Source of the DNA: Amblyomma americanum | Taxonomy: Eukaryota; Arthropoda; Arachnida; Ixodida; Ixodidae | Assembly (NCBI RefSeq): GCF_052857255.1 | Contig: NC_135504.1 | Span: forward strand, 136,574,929 to 136,638,928 | Length of the DNA stretch: 64,000 bases | Direction: 5' to 3' | Shown: in pieces, positions 20,307 through 30,489 of the stretch | How positions within the stretch are numbered: position 1 is the stretch's first letter | How the letters are laid out: the number at the start of each line of letters is the position of its first letter | Translations under genes and position numbers: made by a program | Notes under the pieces: generated by a model | What the model saw: the letters and a program-made list of their open reading frames with translations, nothing else | Database searches by the model: none | What the model was told of the DNA's origin: nothing

Positions 20307-23199
20307 CAGGGTTCGTACAGGCTTTGAGGGCACAAATTCAAGGGTTTTTTTAAGGACTTTCAAGGCCCCCCAAAGTTTTTTTCAAGGACTCATTTCGATA
20401 CTCAATTTAGTACTCTTTACAGTAAAACAACTTTTTTAAAACACGCTGTAACAAATTTATTGAACACTAAAAAAAGACGCACATACAGACTAGACTAGTT
20501 TAATACTAAACTAAGACAGGTCGCAACGAGTATTCATGAAAGCTCCTGAAGCTTTGTGATTATTTCTTGCTTGATGTTCAGAAGTTCTTCAGTCTTGCTT
20601 TTTGCCGTTTTCCTAAGGCAATTTGACTTCACAATGTGCACGACGTCGCCCGTCTCTTCTGCTTTCTCAGCCAAGTTGTCTGCTGAAGCTGTCAGATCAG
20701 CAACGGTTGCTTCAGGTCTTACTTTCTTTCGCTTTAAGGTATCAATTTCTTCCTCAACAAGACGCCTCTTTGACTCCTTTGCTTCTTCAAGTTGCTCCTT
20801 CTTCTGCGCCTCCAGATATGCCTGATAACGATGCCTTGCAGCTGAAACAGAGGTTCTCAACTCCTTTGTTACAGGAATGTTAAGGATGCCACCTGCCTTG
20901 TCAACGGCATCACATATAACGCGTTGTGAGATATACGACAGACTTTTCAGGTTTTCCACACAGACCTGCCGGTTGACACTAAACCCTCTTTCCACAGTTG
21001 CGTGGCCGTGGCTGAGCACAAGCAAAAGTTGGACTACTGTCCAGAGCTCAGCGTAGGATGAATTGAACTTTAGGAGTTCTAAGAAAAAATGTCTAGCCTG
21101 TCAGAGCTCTTTTCAAACAATTGCAGCTTATGCTTCTCCATCTGCAGCATTTCGACGTACTCAGAGAGAACAGAGTCCCGTTGGTGATTGCTCAACCTTT
21201 TTGCAGCGATGAGGGCATTCAAAACATTCTTGTGTCCTGCTAGGCACTGGTCTGGCTTGGTGCACATTTGACGGGGATCCAGTGAGGAAAGGCCTCTGAC
21301 CAAAGGGAATCTTAAAGGACTCTTCTCAAGAACCTTTTTACACACACTAACAAGGAACTGCTTGCATTCCATTTTAAAAGCAAACGCATCTTTTGCACTG
21401 ACCTTGGAATTCTTCAAAATTTGTTCAGCTGCATAACCAATGTCCATTTCTCAAGTGCTGTGTGATTGTTCATGTCTTCAATGTTGATTTTCAACAGGCC
21501 TGTAGTCCCAACTGACGCAGAGAGAACTGAACACTTCACAAACTTTGTGAGAAGCTTCCTGACAATTGTTTCGTGGTCCCTTGCCAGAAAAAACACAAGT
21601 GGTTGGTGCAATCCGTGCAATCATTGCAATCCCAAGGGCAAAGTCAAGTTTTGCGAGGACTAGTGGGTCACTGGAGAAACTGAGCAAGTTTTGAAAGGAG
21701 GCACATTTCGGCTGGTTCACTTCTTTCTTTCTTGCAGACTCAATGTAAATTCTCACGCCAGGCCACAGCGAAAGGGCTCGTTCAATTACCGGAACGTTTT
21801 CAACCCAGCGATGGGCGACGTACTTAAGAGGAAATGTAGCCTGACCAGTCACAGCTACGAAGTCTTCTCGCCTCGCCGGGGAATCTTCAAACAATGCATT
21901 TAGACTAGACAACAGAATGTCCACTCCCCACTTGCTGGCAGTTACACCCGCCCTGTAGGCGTTGTGCACAACGTGCAGACCGCAAGCGCCTAAATCTAGG
22001 CATTGTACTTGATAGTTTTTTTGCAGGTGCTCCTGAAAGCTTCTGAAAAATTTCAAGTTGACATTCGGTCCGTCCATGGACACTTGTAGGATCTTAACAA
22101 GCGGTAATGGCTCCTGTGCCTTCAACAATTTATCCTCGATGTCATCTGCAGTCGCGTGGCCCATAAAAACGGATGTGAAGTACCTTGTTATTTTCTGAGA
22201 TGCATCCCAGTACCTGACGTGTATATCCATCTGCTTCTGATGGAGGTAATCATTTGCGGATTCATCAAACAGAACGACGTAATAGTCGCACTTATCTATT
22301 GCCCGATGAATGGATGATAGAAAGAATGGTCCAAGACCATGACACGCCAGGTACGCGCACTTTTTCTCTCCACATGTGAAGACCTTCGCCACTTCGCTAT
22401 CAGGAAACATTCTCTTGAACAGATCGCTTGTGTGGGCGGATGAGCTGTACGAGTAATGACACGTGACAACTTTCAAAGCCCACAGTATTTCTGCTTCTGT
22501 CACTAAATCGTGAGCCTTGCTTGCGGCATTCAAATTCGAGGACTGCGTTTCGACCACACGAACGGATTCGCCACACTCGCGCGATGTCACGTAGTTCAAC
22601 ATGGAGCTACCTGCTGCGTTCTTCATGCTCGCGCTGTGTTTCGAACTCCTCTTGTGGCTCTTCAGCGCAGACTCTCCCATCGATGAGATGTCAAACACTT
22701 TTCCGCACGGTCTGCATCTAAGACGATGCGAACTCGTGGTGTCCGGGGCAATCAAGTCTTTGTACTTGTCATGGCTAAGCCACGATCGCTGGAAATTGCA
22801 TTTCCCGGCCATTGTGCGCACACACAATTACGCCCACGTCCAGCGCGTGCCGCAATACAAGTGCTCTGAATAAGCCAACGGGAGGCGATTAACAAGCAGT
22901 ATGAGGACGGCAACTATAAAAAGTGCGCGACCGCAGCGAACAAAAAAACACAACCCGACAACATGGAGGACGAACGCCCGAACCGGACTGAATTTTCTTG
23001 GCTTGGATCGGGAGGCTACCTTCGCTTTCAAGGTGGCCAGCTGATCAACGGGCAATCGCTGAACGGCGCCAATGACTATCATCACGGAATTCAAGGGTTT
23101 TTCAGGAACCACTAAATATTTCAAGGTTTTCAAGACCTTGAAAACCACATTTTCAAATTCAAGGGTTTTCAAGGTTTTCAAGGACCCATGCGAACCCTG
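20307..23199 (-). mobile_element. hAT-like element copy A, nested in copy B
   Basis: The left end is CAGGGTTCGTACAGG (20307). The right end is the reverse complement of CAGGGTTCGCATGGG (ends 23199). Subterminal CAAGG/CCTTG iterations match those of copy B. Left of it, 20205-20306 encodes on the minus strand a tail IVKSNSLRKTAKEK...LQALS that matches copy A's own C-terminus (IVKSNCLRKTAKSK...LQELS). That orphan tail belongs to copy B, whose frame breaks off at 23200. No convincing target duplication is visible at these ends. Confidence 0.82.
20534..22812 (-). pseudogene. hAT-like transposase of copy A, broken by frameshifts
   Basis: The start is placed at MAGKCNFQRSW (22812), matching the start of copy B (MPGRCKFQRSW), although another Met lies five codons upstream. 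A BED-like zinc finger follows (LRCRPCG ... HKRSSKH). The long first frame includes VVLFDESANDYLHQKQMDIH, FMGHATADD, QVSMDGPNVNLKFF and CGLHVVHNAYRAG. Frameshifts near 21590, 21440 and 21060 separate the middle part. The C-terminus begins LVLSHGHATVERGFSVNRQ, the hAT dimerisation block, followed by a charged coiled coil (EEAKESKRRLVEEEIDTLKR). It is inactive as it stands. Confidence 0.85.
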
Positions 23200-25379
23200 A
23201 TATGTGATGTGATTTGCTGCTTCAGCTTTTTCAGAGTAACTGTCTGTAGCTGCCGTCAAGTCCACAATAGTTTTTTCTAGTTTCTTTTTCTTGTGTCTGT
23301 TGGCTTCAATTTCATTTTCAATAAGCCTTCTCTTTGACTGCCTCAACTGCTGAGCTTCTTGCTGCTTCTGCTCCTCCAGGTACACTTGGTACTGGTTCCA
23401 TGCGGCTGAAGTAGATGTCCGCAGCTCCTTTGTTATTTCAACATTAAGGATGCCTCCCGCCTTATCTATGGCATCGCACACAATTCTTTGTGACACGTAA
23501 GACATTTCCTTCATGTTTTCAATGGAGGTGTGGCGATTAATGCTAAATCCTCTTTCTACAGTAGCTTGACCATGACTTAAAATAAGCAGAACTTTGACCA
23601 CACCCCAAGGGTTTGAGCATGAAGAACGGAACTTCAAAAGATTGCAAAAAAACTCATCCAAACTTTTGGAATGCTTCTCGAATGATCCAAGGGTGTCCTT
23701 TTATTCCTGGAGCAACTCTGTGTACTCGGCAAGAACTGCACCTCACTGGTGCTCGCTCAACTGGTTTGCTTCAATGAGGGCACCCAAAAATTTCCTGAAG
23801 CCTGTAAGGCACTCATCCGGCCTTGAACACATCCGCACAGGAACTAAAGAAGAGAGGGCCCTCACAAGAGGGTACCTTAGTGGGCTTTTATTCAATATCT
23901 TCTTCACTGCATTAATCGGAAACTGTTTGCACTCCATCTTAAATGCAAACACATCCTTTGTACTTATCTTGGCAGCTTTCACAACTTATTCTGCTGCATG
24001 ACCAATGTCTACTTTTTCAAGGGGAGCATGGTTCTTTGGATCATCGATGTCAATCTTCAAGAGGCTCAAGATTCCAGCAGACGCTGCTACCACAGAGCAC
24101 ATTACAAACCTTGTCATTAGTTTTCTCACAACACTTTCAAGGTCCTTTGCTAAAAAGAACAACAGAGGTTTGTCACCTTGGTATTCAGTCAAAAATGGCT
24201 TGAATATCATTGCAATTCCCAGAGCAAATTGAAGCTTTGCTGGCGTCAGCGGATCAGCGCAGGCATCACACACACGTTGGAAGCAAACTTAATTGTTTCA
24301 CTCTAATACATTGCACATACTTGTTCACATCGGGCCACAAAAGAATGGCGCGCTCAAGGACAGGTACATTTTCAACACAGCGGTGCGAGACAAAGTTGAG
24401 AGGGTATGTTGTCTGGCCAGTAACAGAGGCAAAGTCATCTCTCCGTGCAGGTGCATCGTGAAACAGGCCACTTAGGCTTGAAAGGAGGGTATCCAGGCAC
24501 CACTTGCTGGCCATAACACCTGCTCTGTACGCATTGTGCAGAGTGTGAAGACCACAAGTCCCCAACTCCAGGCACTGAACTTGATAGTTGTTCTGAAGGT
24601 GACTTTGCAAATTTTTGAAGCATTTCAAATTCACATTGGGCCCATCCATAGACAAGTGAACTATTTTTGAAAGTGGCAAACAATCCAAGGCACTCAAAAG
24701 CTTTTCCTGGATGTCTTCTGCCGTACTGTGTCCCATGAAGACTGATGTGTAGTACCTGGTAGTTACACGTTCAGAAACGGCGTCCCAGTACCGCACGTGG
24801 ATATCCATCTGCTTCCGCTGAAGGTAGTCGTTCAATGACTCATCGAACAGGACAGCGTAAGAGCCGCACTGCTCTATTTCGCGCTGCAAACACGAGAGAA
24901 AATACGGCCGCAGGCCGTGACAAAGGACGTACGCGCATTTCTTTTCACCGCAGGAGAAGGCTGTCGGGAAACACCTTTTGGAACAGTTCCCCTGTGTGTG
25001 AAGACGAATTGTACGAGTAGTGGGAAGCTGCCACTTTCAAAGTCCACAGTACCTCAGCATCGGTCACAAGTTCGTTCATACCGCACGCATGACGCAAGTC
25101 TGATGACACTGAAGGCATGACGCTTTCCGGTCGCTCACTGACTGTAGCCGCCACGTAGTTCCGAATCGAGTTTCCTTGCGCTCCATTTTTTACGTTTGCA
25201 ATGTGCTTTGCGCTTCTCATGTGGCTTTTAATTGCCGACTCGCCCATGGAGAAAACGTGAAATGCTTTACAACACGCCCTACACTTCGCACGATGACAGT
25301 CCGAGGGATCCAGAGCAATCCATTGCTTATAAACATCATGGTCCAGCCAGGACCGCTGAAACTTGCACCTTCCTGGCAT
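23200..25379 (-). pseudogene. hAT-like transposase of copy B (body), broken
   Basis: The start codon at 25379 opens MPGRCKFQRSWLDHDVYKQW, then a BED-like zinc finger (AKCRACC ... HMRSAKH). The frame breaks near 24950 and resumes with AVLFDESLNDYLQRKQMDIH, FMGHSTAEDIQEKL, HLSMDGPNVNLKCF and CGLHTLHNAYRAG. Later blocks are found in further frames at 24273-23986 and 23982-23743. The dimerisation block LILSHGQATVERGFSINRH lies at about 23590. It ends at 23200 where copy A begins, and its last codons are at 20205-20306. Confidence 0.85.
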
Positions 25380-25671
25380 AGCGGAAAAACTTGGGAAGTT
25401 TTCTTCACAGCCCGAGAACCACGCTAACTACGAGGAAATGGTCAAGAAAAAGTACACCGGATTGACTTGGATTAGGACTTCATGAATGTGGCCAGACGCT
25501 CTGTCAATTCCGCTAAGCCTAGCCGAGCGTAAAATTCAAGGACTTCCCAGCACCTAAAAAAATTCAAGGGTTTCCAAGGCCTTGAATATAGCGTTTTAAA
25601 AATCAGGGGTTTTTAAGGGTTTCAAGGACCGCTACGAACCCTGCGGGATGACCTGCTATGCTTGACAAGAG

Positions 25672-26240
25672 TTGTCAGGGTGGAACCAGCGGAACACAGA
25701 CGCAGGACAAGAAGAGGAGGTACACACACCACACCGCTGGACTTGCAACTGATTTATTTCGAAGAAAACCACCACATTTAAAGGATTCCCTGCGCAAGCG
25801 CACACTTTGGATGAAGGGAACAACTGTATTAAGATAAAAGAAAGTTATATTCTTTATCCGTGATAAAAACCGAGGGATCGCTGACACACTTTTCCTTGTT
25901 TTTCCTGATTAGAAACGCTTCAAGAATTTCACGCTCTCGTCTTGTTCTCCCCCGACCGATAATGCTCGTGCGGTGAAGCAAAGGAGAACATCCCTCGCAT
26001 ACCTTAACGGTTTTTATCACGGATAAAGAATATAACTTTCTTTTATCTTAATACAGTTGTTCCCTTCATCCAAAGTGTGCGCTTGCGCAGGGAATCCTTT
26101 AAATGTGGTGGTTTTCTTCGAAATAAATCAGTTGCAAGTCCAGCGGTGTGGTGTGTGTACCTCCTCTTCTTGTCCTGCGTCTGTGTTCCGCTGGTTCCAC
26201 CCTGACAACATTATGAACCAACTAGCCCAGCAATTTACGC
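25672..26240 (-). mobile_element. Penelope-like element 3' fragment with perfect inverted arms
   Basis: A 12-base duplication GCTTGACAAGAG flanks the insert (25660-25671 and 26241-26252). Inside, 25671-25871 and 26009-26209 are perfect reverse complements, 201 bases each, around a 137-base spacer. On the minus strand a short frame (26020-25829) reads through the spacer into the lower arm: REREILEAFLIRKNKEKCVS, DPSVFITDKEYNFL. That is the C-terminal region of a GIY-YIG-bearing Penelope protein. The snap-back layout and the long target duplication fit known Penelope insertions. It sits in the P-like gene at the codons SLVK. Confidence 0.8.
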
Positions 26241-26937
26241 GCTTGACAAGAGAAACTTGCTCTTTCAAAAAACTAACTGCATTGGGTTGTTCAACATCTG
26301 GCAGTTCACAATTTAAGGCATATTCAAGCAGGGAAAGTGCCAACTTAAGCAAACCATCAATTTTTTCTTCATGCTTAGACAACAACTTTCGGTGAAACGA
26401 CTCTACAGTATCCAGCAGACCTATCAAGCAACGGATATCATGTACTGTGTGAGGGATGGTATTAATGCCATCAATTGTAGTCAGCTGCACATTTCGGTAA
26501 TGAACTTTCACCGTGAGGTTCTCTAAGACCATGACTGACGACAAAACACGAGGGACGTCATCAACAGCAAGATTGAGAAAAAGGACGCAGGCAGGTCGAG
26601 AAATAACATTCCAAAAATCAGAAAGCTTGATTTGAGGAAGGCACTCCAGTAGAACTTGGAAAGTGTCAATCTTGTTCTTTGCTTCTTCCTCCTCGTGTGT
26701 CTGGAGTGACATGGCGATGGCATCTCGTAAAGAAGCTGCTTCAAGACGCATTCTCTTTTCAGTCGGTGACGTAGTGGCGGGCGCAGAAAGGTACGCGGGA
26801 CAGTTCGGGAATACACTGGGAATGGCGTCGGAGCTGAGACGAGCGATCTTCAATTTTGCCTCGACGACTTTGCCCGTTTTTGAGTCCACATACTTAGAAG
26901 TCCGAATGTCTGATTCTTTAAAGTGCCGCTCGCAGAC
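26128..26937 (-). pseudogene. P-element-like transposase, exon 2 (N-terminal part)
   Basis: After a splice acceptor (TTTGCAG, intron end at 26938) the frame reads VCERHFKESDI, the second half of a THAP zinc finger (C and H ligands), then the VFPNCPAYL block that ends THAP domains. A linker, a coiled-coil-like segment and a conserved P-family region (FWNVISRP, VHYRNVQLTTIDGINTIP, LIGLLDTVESFHRKLLS) follow. Native sequence reaches FLKEQVSLVK at about 26253. From there the open frame runs on into the Penelope insert as an artefact, and the true continuation is at 25644-25659 and then 19964. Confidence 0.82.
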
Positions 26938-27122
26938 CTGCAAAGCCCAGCGCAGATAAGGTTAGCATATTTAAGATGATTAATTCCATGGGTGCAATAG
27001 CAATTAGCGCAGTGACATATTTCAAATTTAGAATATTTCCAGCTCGCCCACTAGGCCATGTTGTAGCGCATTATGTACACACAGCTACGTCGCGGAATAA
27101 ATATCACGCTTTTTCGACTTAC
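26938..27122 (-). other. Intron of P-like transposase gene (185 bases)
   Basis: On the minus strand the exon 1 end CTCACTG is followed by GTAAGT and the exon 2 start is preceded by CTTTGCAG. Joining gives GKRSL-VCERHF in phase 0, with the intact spacing of a THAP finger. This is one of the few introns that can be read directly in the window. Confidence 0.75.
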
Positions 27123-27275
27123 CAGTGAGCGCTTTCCGGGTTCGAAATCAGCACGTGGAATGGCTTTCAATCATTGCCTCCTTCTGTCAGCATCAGCTGG
27201 GAAAGTGAAGACGCGCACAGTCTTTTCTCCATCGTAATTCCCGCGGCAGCCGGGAACACAACAGTGTCCTGGCAT
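27123..27275 (-). pseudogene. THAP-domain exon 1 of P-like transposase, Trp codon lost
   Basis: The start ATG (27273-27275) opens MPGHCCVPGCRGNYDGEKTV, with the first Cys pair of the C2CH THAP finger. The exon continues VFTFPADADRRRQ, then TGA where THAP domains have an invariant Trp (a one-base TGG to TGA change), then LKAIPRADFEPGKRSL and the splice donor. THAP domains bind DNA in a sequence-specific way and direct P-family transposases to their element ends. The stop makes the exon non-functional. Confidence 0.78.
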
Positions 27276-27734
27276 TTTAACAAATGGCTCAGGAACTGTC
27301 ACACGCGCACAGCACTTTCACAGACGTTTCCCAGGATTGCACTTCGAGTATTCACAGCCCGCAAGGAAGCTTCAGCAAATGACACAGAAAGAAAGAACGG
27401 CGGAGGAACAGCATGTAACACACGACACGTGCAGCACATGTTCAAACACGACGGTAGTGATGTTTACAGCAATCGCGATGTCTCCTTTCAAATGATTGCT
27501 TTCAACAATTTACTAGAAAAACTGCACAAAGTAAGCTTTTAAAAGATTGAACAGTTTCCAGAAATGCGAACGAAGATTGTTACATTGAACCAGATATCTT
27601 TCATGTCTTTTAAAACGGTGAAATTCATTATCTTCAATTTGCTATACGCAAATACGCCTCGGAGTACTCCGCACTTGAACAATTTGAAACAGCGCGGGAG
27701 GAGAACGGCGGCAGCGGCCGTCAGGAGGTGCTGC
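27276..27734. other. 5' flank of P-like element, no gene
   Basis: This should hold the promoter and 5' terminus of the P-like element and the junction with the LINE that follows. I could not place the terminal repeat. A GC-rich segment (27690-27755) precedes the first LINE-like codons. Confidence 0.4.
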
Positions 27735-30181
27735 CGCAGCGGTCGGCAGCCAAACAAATCGAGAAAGTAATTTTCGAGGATAGTGAAACAGAATGGACTT
27801 ATACCAAATTAACTAGATTACTGGAGCTAGAGCTAGCTAAGGTGCGAGTAAAGCTAAAAGGGAAAAGATGCAAACCCAAGAGTTGGTGGGATGAGGAGGT
27901 CAATAGGGCAATAGAAAAGTGCAAGGAAGCATCCAGGGAACACAGATATTCCAAGAAGAGGGGGGAACCAAAACCCGAAGGAGACAGAAAATGGGATACC
28001 TTCATAAAGTGTAGAAGGGACGCATCCTATTTGATTAATGAAAAAATTAGAAGAAAGGGTGCCCAATGGATGTCAAAAGTAAATAAAAAGGATAGAAAAG
28101 CAGCCCAAAAATTCTGGAAACATCTAAATGCAATGAGTAATAAAACTAGGCTAGAACAAAGGTTTATTGTTACAGATGAGGGTATTCGACTAGAAAGGGA
28201 TGAAGCAATAAAACACATAGGAACAAGGATGACGGAAAAATTTTCAGCAAAGCACGTGGTACATAATTTATCGAAGGAGGATAGACCGGTTACAGCAATA
28301 GCTTCACTTGAGCAAGGAGAGTGGGAAAGGGCAGAGAAGAAGGTTCCTAGTGGCACATCAACAGGACCAGATGGTATCCCGATTATGTTGATAAAGAAGT
28401 TAGGACCAAAATCCAAGCAAACATTAATACAGGTAGTGAACAAAATGATAGTGGATGAGAAAGTCCCCGATGAATGGCGATTAAGTAGAATGAACATGAT
28501 ATATAAGGGAAAGGGGGACAAAGCAGACGTAAGTAACTATCGCCCCATAACAGTGATGTCTATGGTTTACAGGGTGGTGATGCAAATTATAAAGGATAGA
28601 CTGCAGGCTTGGGTGGAGAAAGAGGGGGTGTTAGGGGAACTACAGAATGGGTTCCGGAAACAAAGGAGGTTGGAGGACAATCTATTTTCATTGACACAGT
28701 GTATAGAAATTGCGGAAAAGAAACATAGGCCCTTATTGCTAGCATTTCTGGATATTAGGGGAGCCTATGACGTTACTCAGGAGCATTTTTGGAACATATT
28801 GGGCACATTGGATGTGAAAAATGGAGTAATTAATCTTTTAAAAGATATATATAGAGGTAACAGGGTGCTCATAAAATGGGAAAAAAATGTATCAGGGCCT
28901 GTAGAGATACAGCGGGGGCTTAGACAAGGATGTCCTCTGTCCCCTTTGTTGTTCATGTTGTACCTGCAAGGTTTGGAGGCCAAGCTAGAGGGGAGCGGAC
29001 TGGGCTTCAACCTATCTTTTTTCAAGCAAGGGGAATTGATTAAACAGACATTACCGGGACTAATATACGCGGACGATATAGTGGTAATGGCTGACAACAA
29101 GGAAGACCTGCAGAAGTTGTTAGACATATGCAGTACAGAGGGAGATAGATTAGGCTTCAAGTATAGTAAGGAAAAATCTGCAGTCATGATATTTAATGAA
29201 GAGGGCAGCGAGCATAGAATACAGGAGTTCGTGCTAAAAGTAGTGAATGAGTACAAGTATCGTGGGGTGTGGATAAATAACAGTGTTGAGTATCTAACAG
29301 AGCATGAAAAATATGTAATGAATAAAGCTAGTAGGAATGCAGCTGTCATGAAAAATAGGGCACTGTGGAATTACAATAGGTATGAGGTGGTAAGAGGGAT
29401 CTGGAAAGGGGTGATGGTCCCTAGCCTGACCTTCGGTAATGCGGTCCTGTGTATGAGGCCAGATGTTCAAGCAAGGCTGGAAATTAGGCAACGGGGAGTA
29501 GGGAGGTTAGCTTTGGGAGCACATGGCAATACACCAAATCAGGGGGTACAGGGTGATATGGGATGGGCGTCTTTCGAGAGCAGAGAGGCTAGCAGTAAGA
29601 TACCATATGAGGAGCGATTGAGAAAAATGGAGGAAAAGCGGTGGGCTAGGAAAGTTTTCAGATACCTGTATATAAAGAATGTTGACACGAAATGGAGAAA
29701 GCGAACTAGAAAATTGACAAGCAAATATCTGGACAGCAGTAAGGAAGCAAATCAGCAATTATCGGTTAATAAAAAGGTTAAAGGAACAGAGAGAGCTTTG
29801 TGGAAAACAGGGATGCTGACGAAATCGGCACTGGAAACATACCGGACCTTTAACCAGGAAATTGTCAAAGAAAATATCTATGATAATTGTAGGGGAAGTT
29901 CTTTGTTGTTTGAGGCCAGGACTGGAGTTTTGCAGACTAAGACGTATAGAGTCAGGTACCAGGAGATAGACACTTTGTGCATTGCGTGCGGAGAGGAGGA
30001 GGAAACGGCTGAACACTTGATACTTTTCTGTAAAGGGCTTCACCCTACAGTGGAAGGCAGCGGGGCTGACTTACCCAAGGCATTGGGGTTTAGGGATAGT
30101 GAAGGGAAAGTGGATTTTAAGAGGTTAGAAGTAACCAAGCGAAGGTTATCTGATTGGTGGCTAAAAGCAAGACAGGAGTAA
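27728..30181 (+). CDS. LINE reverse transcriptase, 817-codon open frame
   Basis: The frame has no stop. Likely native sequence starts near EKVIFEDSETEW; the first Met is probably chance. Landmarks: WWDEEVNRAI (30-55), FWKHLNAM, GPDGIPIMLIKKLG, EWRLSRMNMIYKGKGD, NYRPITVMSMVYR, NGFRKQRRLEDNLF, LAFLDIRGAYDVT, QRGLRQGCPLSPLLFML, the active site YADDIVVMADN, LGFKYSKEKSAVM, and a C-terminal CCHC-like cluster CIACGEEEETAEHLILFC. It would copy element RNA into a nicked target, but without the endonuclease this copy cannot act alone. The intact length argues for recent insertion. Confidence 0.85.
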   Translation: MLPQRSAAKQIEKVIFEDSETEWTYTKLTRLLELELAKVRVKLKGKRCKPKSWWDEEVNRAIEKCKEASREHRYSKKRGEPKPEGDRKWDTFIKCRRDASYLINEKIRRKGAQWMSKVNKKDRKAAQKFWKHLNAMSNKTRLEQRFIVTDEGIRLERDEAIKHIGTRMTEKFSAKHVVHNLSKEDRPVTAIASLEQGEWERAEKKVPSGTSTGPDGIPIMLIKKLGPKSKQTLIQVVNKMIVDEKVPDEWRLSRMNMIYKGKGDKADVSNYRPITVMSMVYRVVMQIIKDRLQAWVEKEGVLGELQNGFRKQRRLEDNLFSLTQCIEIAEKKHRPLLLAFLDIRGAYDVTQEHFWNILGTLDVKNGVINLLKDIYRGNRVLIKWEKNVSGPVEIQRGLRQGCPLSPLLFMLYLQGLEAKLEGSGLGFNLSFFKQGELIKQTLPGLIYADDIVVMADNKEDLQKLLDICSTEGDRLGFKYSKEKSAVMIFNEEGSEHRIQEFVLKVVNEYKYRGVWINNSVEYLTEHEKYVMNKASRNAAVMKNRALWNYNRYEVVRGIWKGVMVPSLTFGNAVLCMRPDVQARLEIRQRGVGRLALGAHGNTPNQGVQGDMGWASFESREASSKIPYEERLRKMEEKRWARKVFRYLYIKNVDTKWRKRTRKLTSKYLDSSKEANQQLSVNKKVKGTERALWKTGMLTKSALETYRTFNQEIVKENIYDNCRGSSLLFEARTGVLQTKTYRVRYQEIDTLCIACGEEEETAEHLILFCKGLHPTVEGSGADLPKALGFRDSEGKVDFKRLEVTKRRLSDWWLKARQE

Positions 30182-30279
30182 AATTTCACAAGACATGGCT
30201 AGGTGGCTTGAGCCACCGCCCGATGTAAAGGGTTCAGCCGTATCCATCCATCCATCCATCCATCCATCCATCCATCCGG
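27735..30279 (+). mobile_element. LINE with long open RT frame, 5'-truncated, (ATCC)n tail
   Basis: The element lacks an endonuclease domain, so it begins inside the polyprotein. Its coding part ends at 30181, followed by a 3' untranslated region with the phrase GGTGGCTTGAGCCACC and a tail of CATC units (30242-30278). A second, internally deleted copy of the family lies at 35290-36000 on the minus strand, with the same GGTGGCTTAAGCCACC phrase. The clade was not assigned. Confidence 0.85.
30242..30278 (+). repeat. (CATC)n microsatellite tail of LINE
   Basis: Nine uninterrupted TCCA/CATC units follow the LINE 3' untranslated region directly. Simple-repeat tails in place of poly(A) are common in several LINE clades. 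Confidence 0.9.
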
Positions 30280-30295
30280 TGGCTGCTCCCGCGTC

Positions 30296-30385
30296 GTAGT
30301 GCGGTGACGTCACGCGTCGGAGGAGAAATTGTGGAGAGGCCTTAAAAGTCTAGGTGGTGTTGGTTGGGATCATGTTTGCGCCACA
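30296..30385 (-). repeat. Copy of the Kolobok host repeat, with empty site
   Basis: Read on the minus strand it has CAACACCACCTAGACT, TTAA, GGCCTCTCCAC and a downstream GTCACCGCACTACGA. The same blocks flank the Kolobok-type element at 14910-14931 and 17499-17555, but here they are joined with one TTAA (30342-30345). The nature of the repeat itself is unknown. Confidence 0.8.
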
Positions 30386-30489
30386 GCGGCGGCGCCGCTG
30401 GTTATGCAACACTTCTCGCCATTCGGTATCTAGAATAGGAGCTGGGCGTGCTGCGACTACAGAGCTTGTATCAGTGACAAGGGTGGAAT

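Larger units (their letters stand above)
19965..25643 (-). mobile_element. hAT-like element copy B, interrupted by copy A
   Basis: The left end is CAGGGTTCATAGCAG (19965) and the right end is the reverse complement of CAGGGTTCGTAGCGG (ends 25643). Just inside are iterations of TTCAAGG and CCTTGAA. Flanks share CGGGA (19960-19964 and 25644-25648); removing the element and one CGGGA restores the P-like reading frame ...SLVKHSRSSRYSAELLVF... . Subtracting copy A (2,893 bases) leaves 2,786 bases, nearly the same size as copy A, which supports nesting. A 5-base duplication departs from the common 8 bases of hAT elements; some hAT lineages do have 5. Confidence 0.8.

Noticed and set aside
25671..26209. 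Inverted repeat as a foldback DNA transposon or MITE
   Set aside because: One arm encodes the end of a Penelope GIY-YIG protein and the target duplication is 12 bases, so a Penelope snap-back is the better reading.
26057..26395. 112-codon plus-strand frame across the Penelope/P-like joint
   Set aside because: It spans an insertion boundary and is antisense to identified coding sequence.
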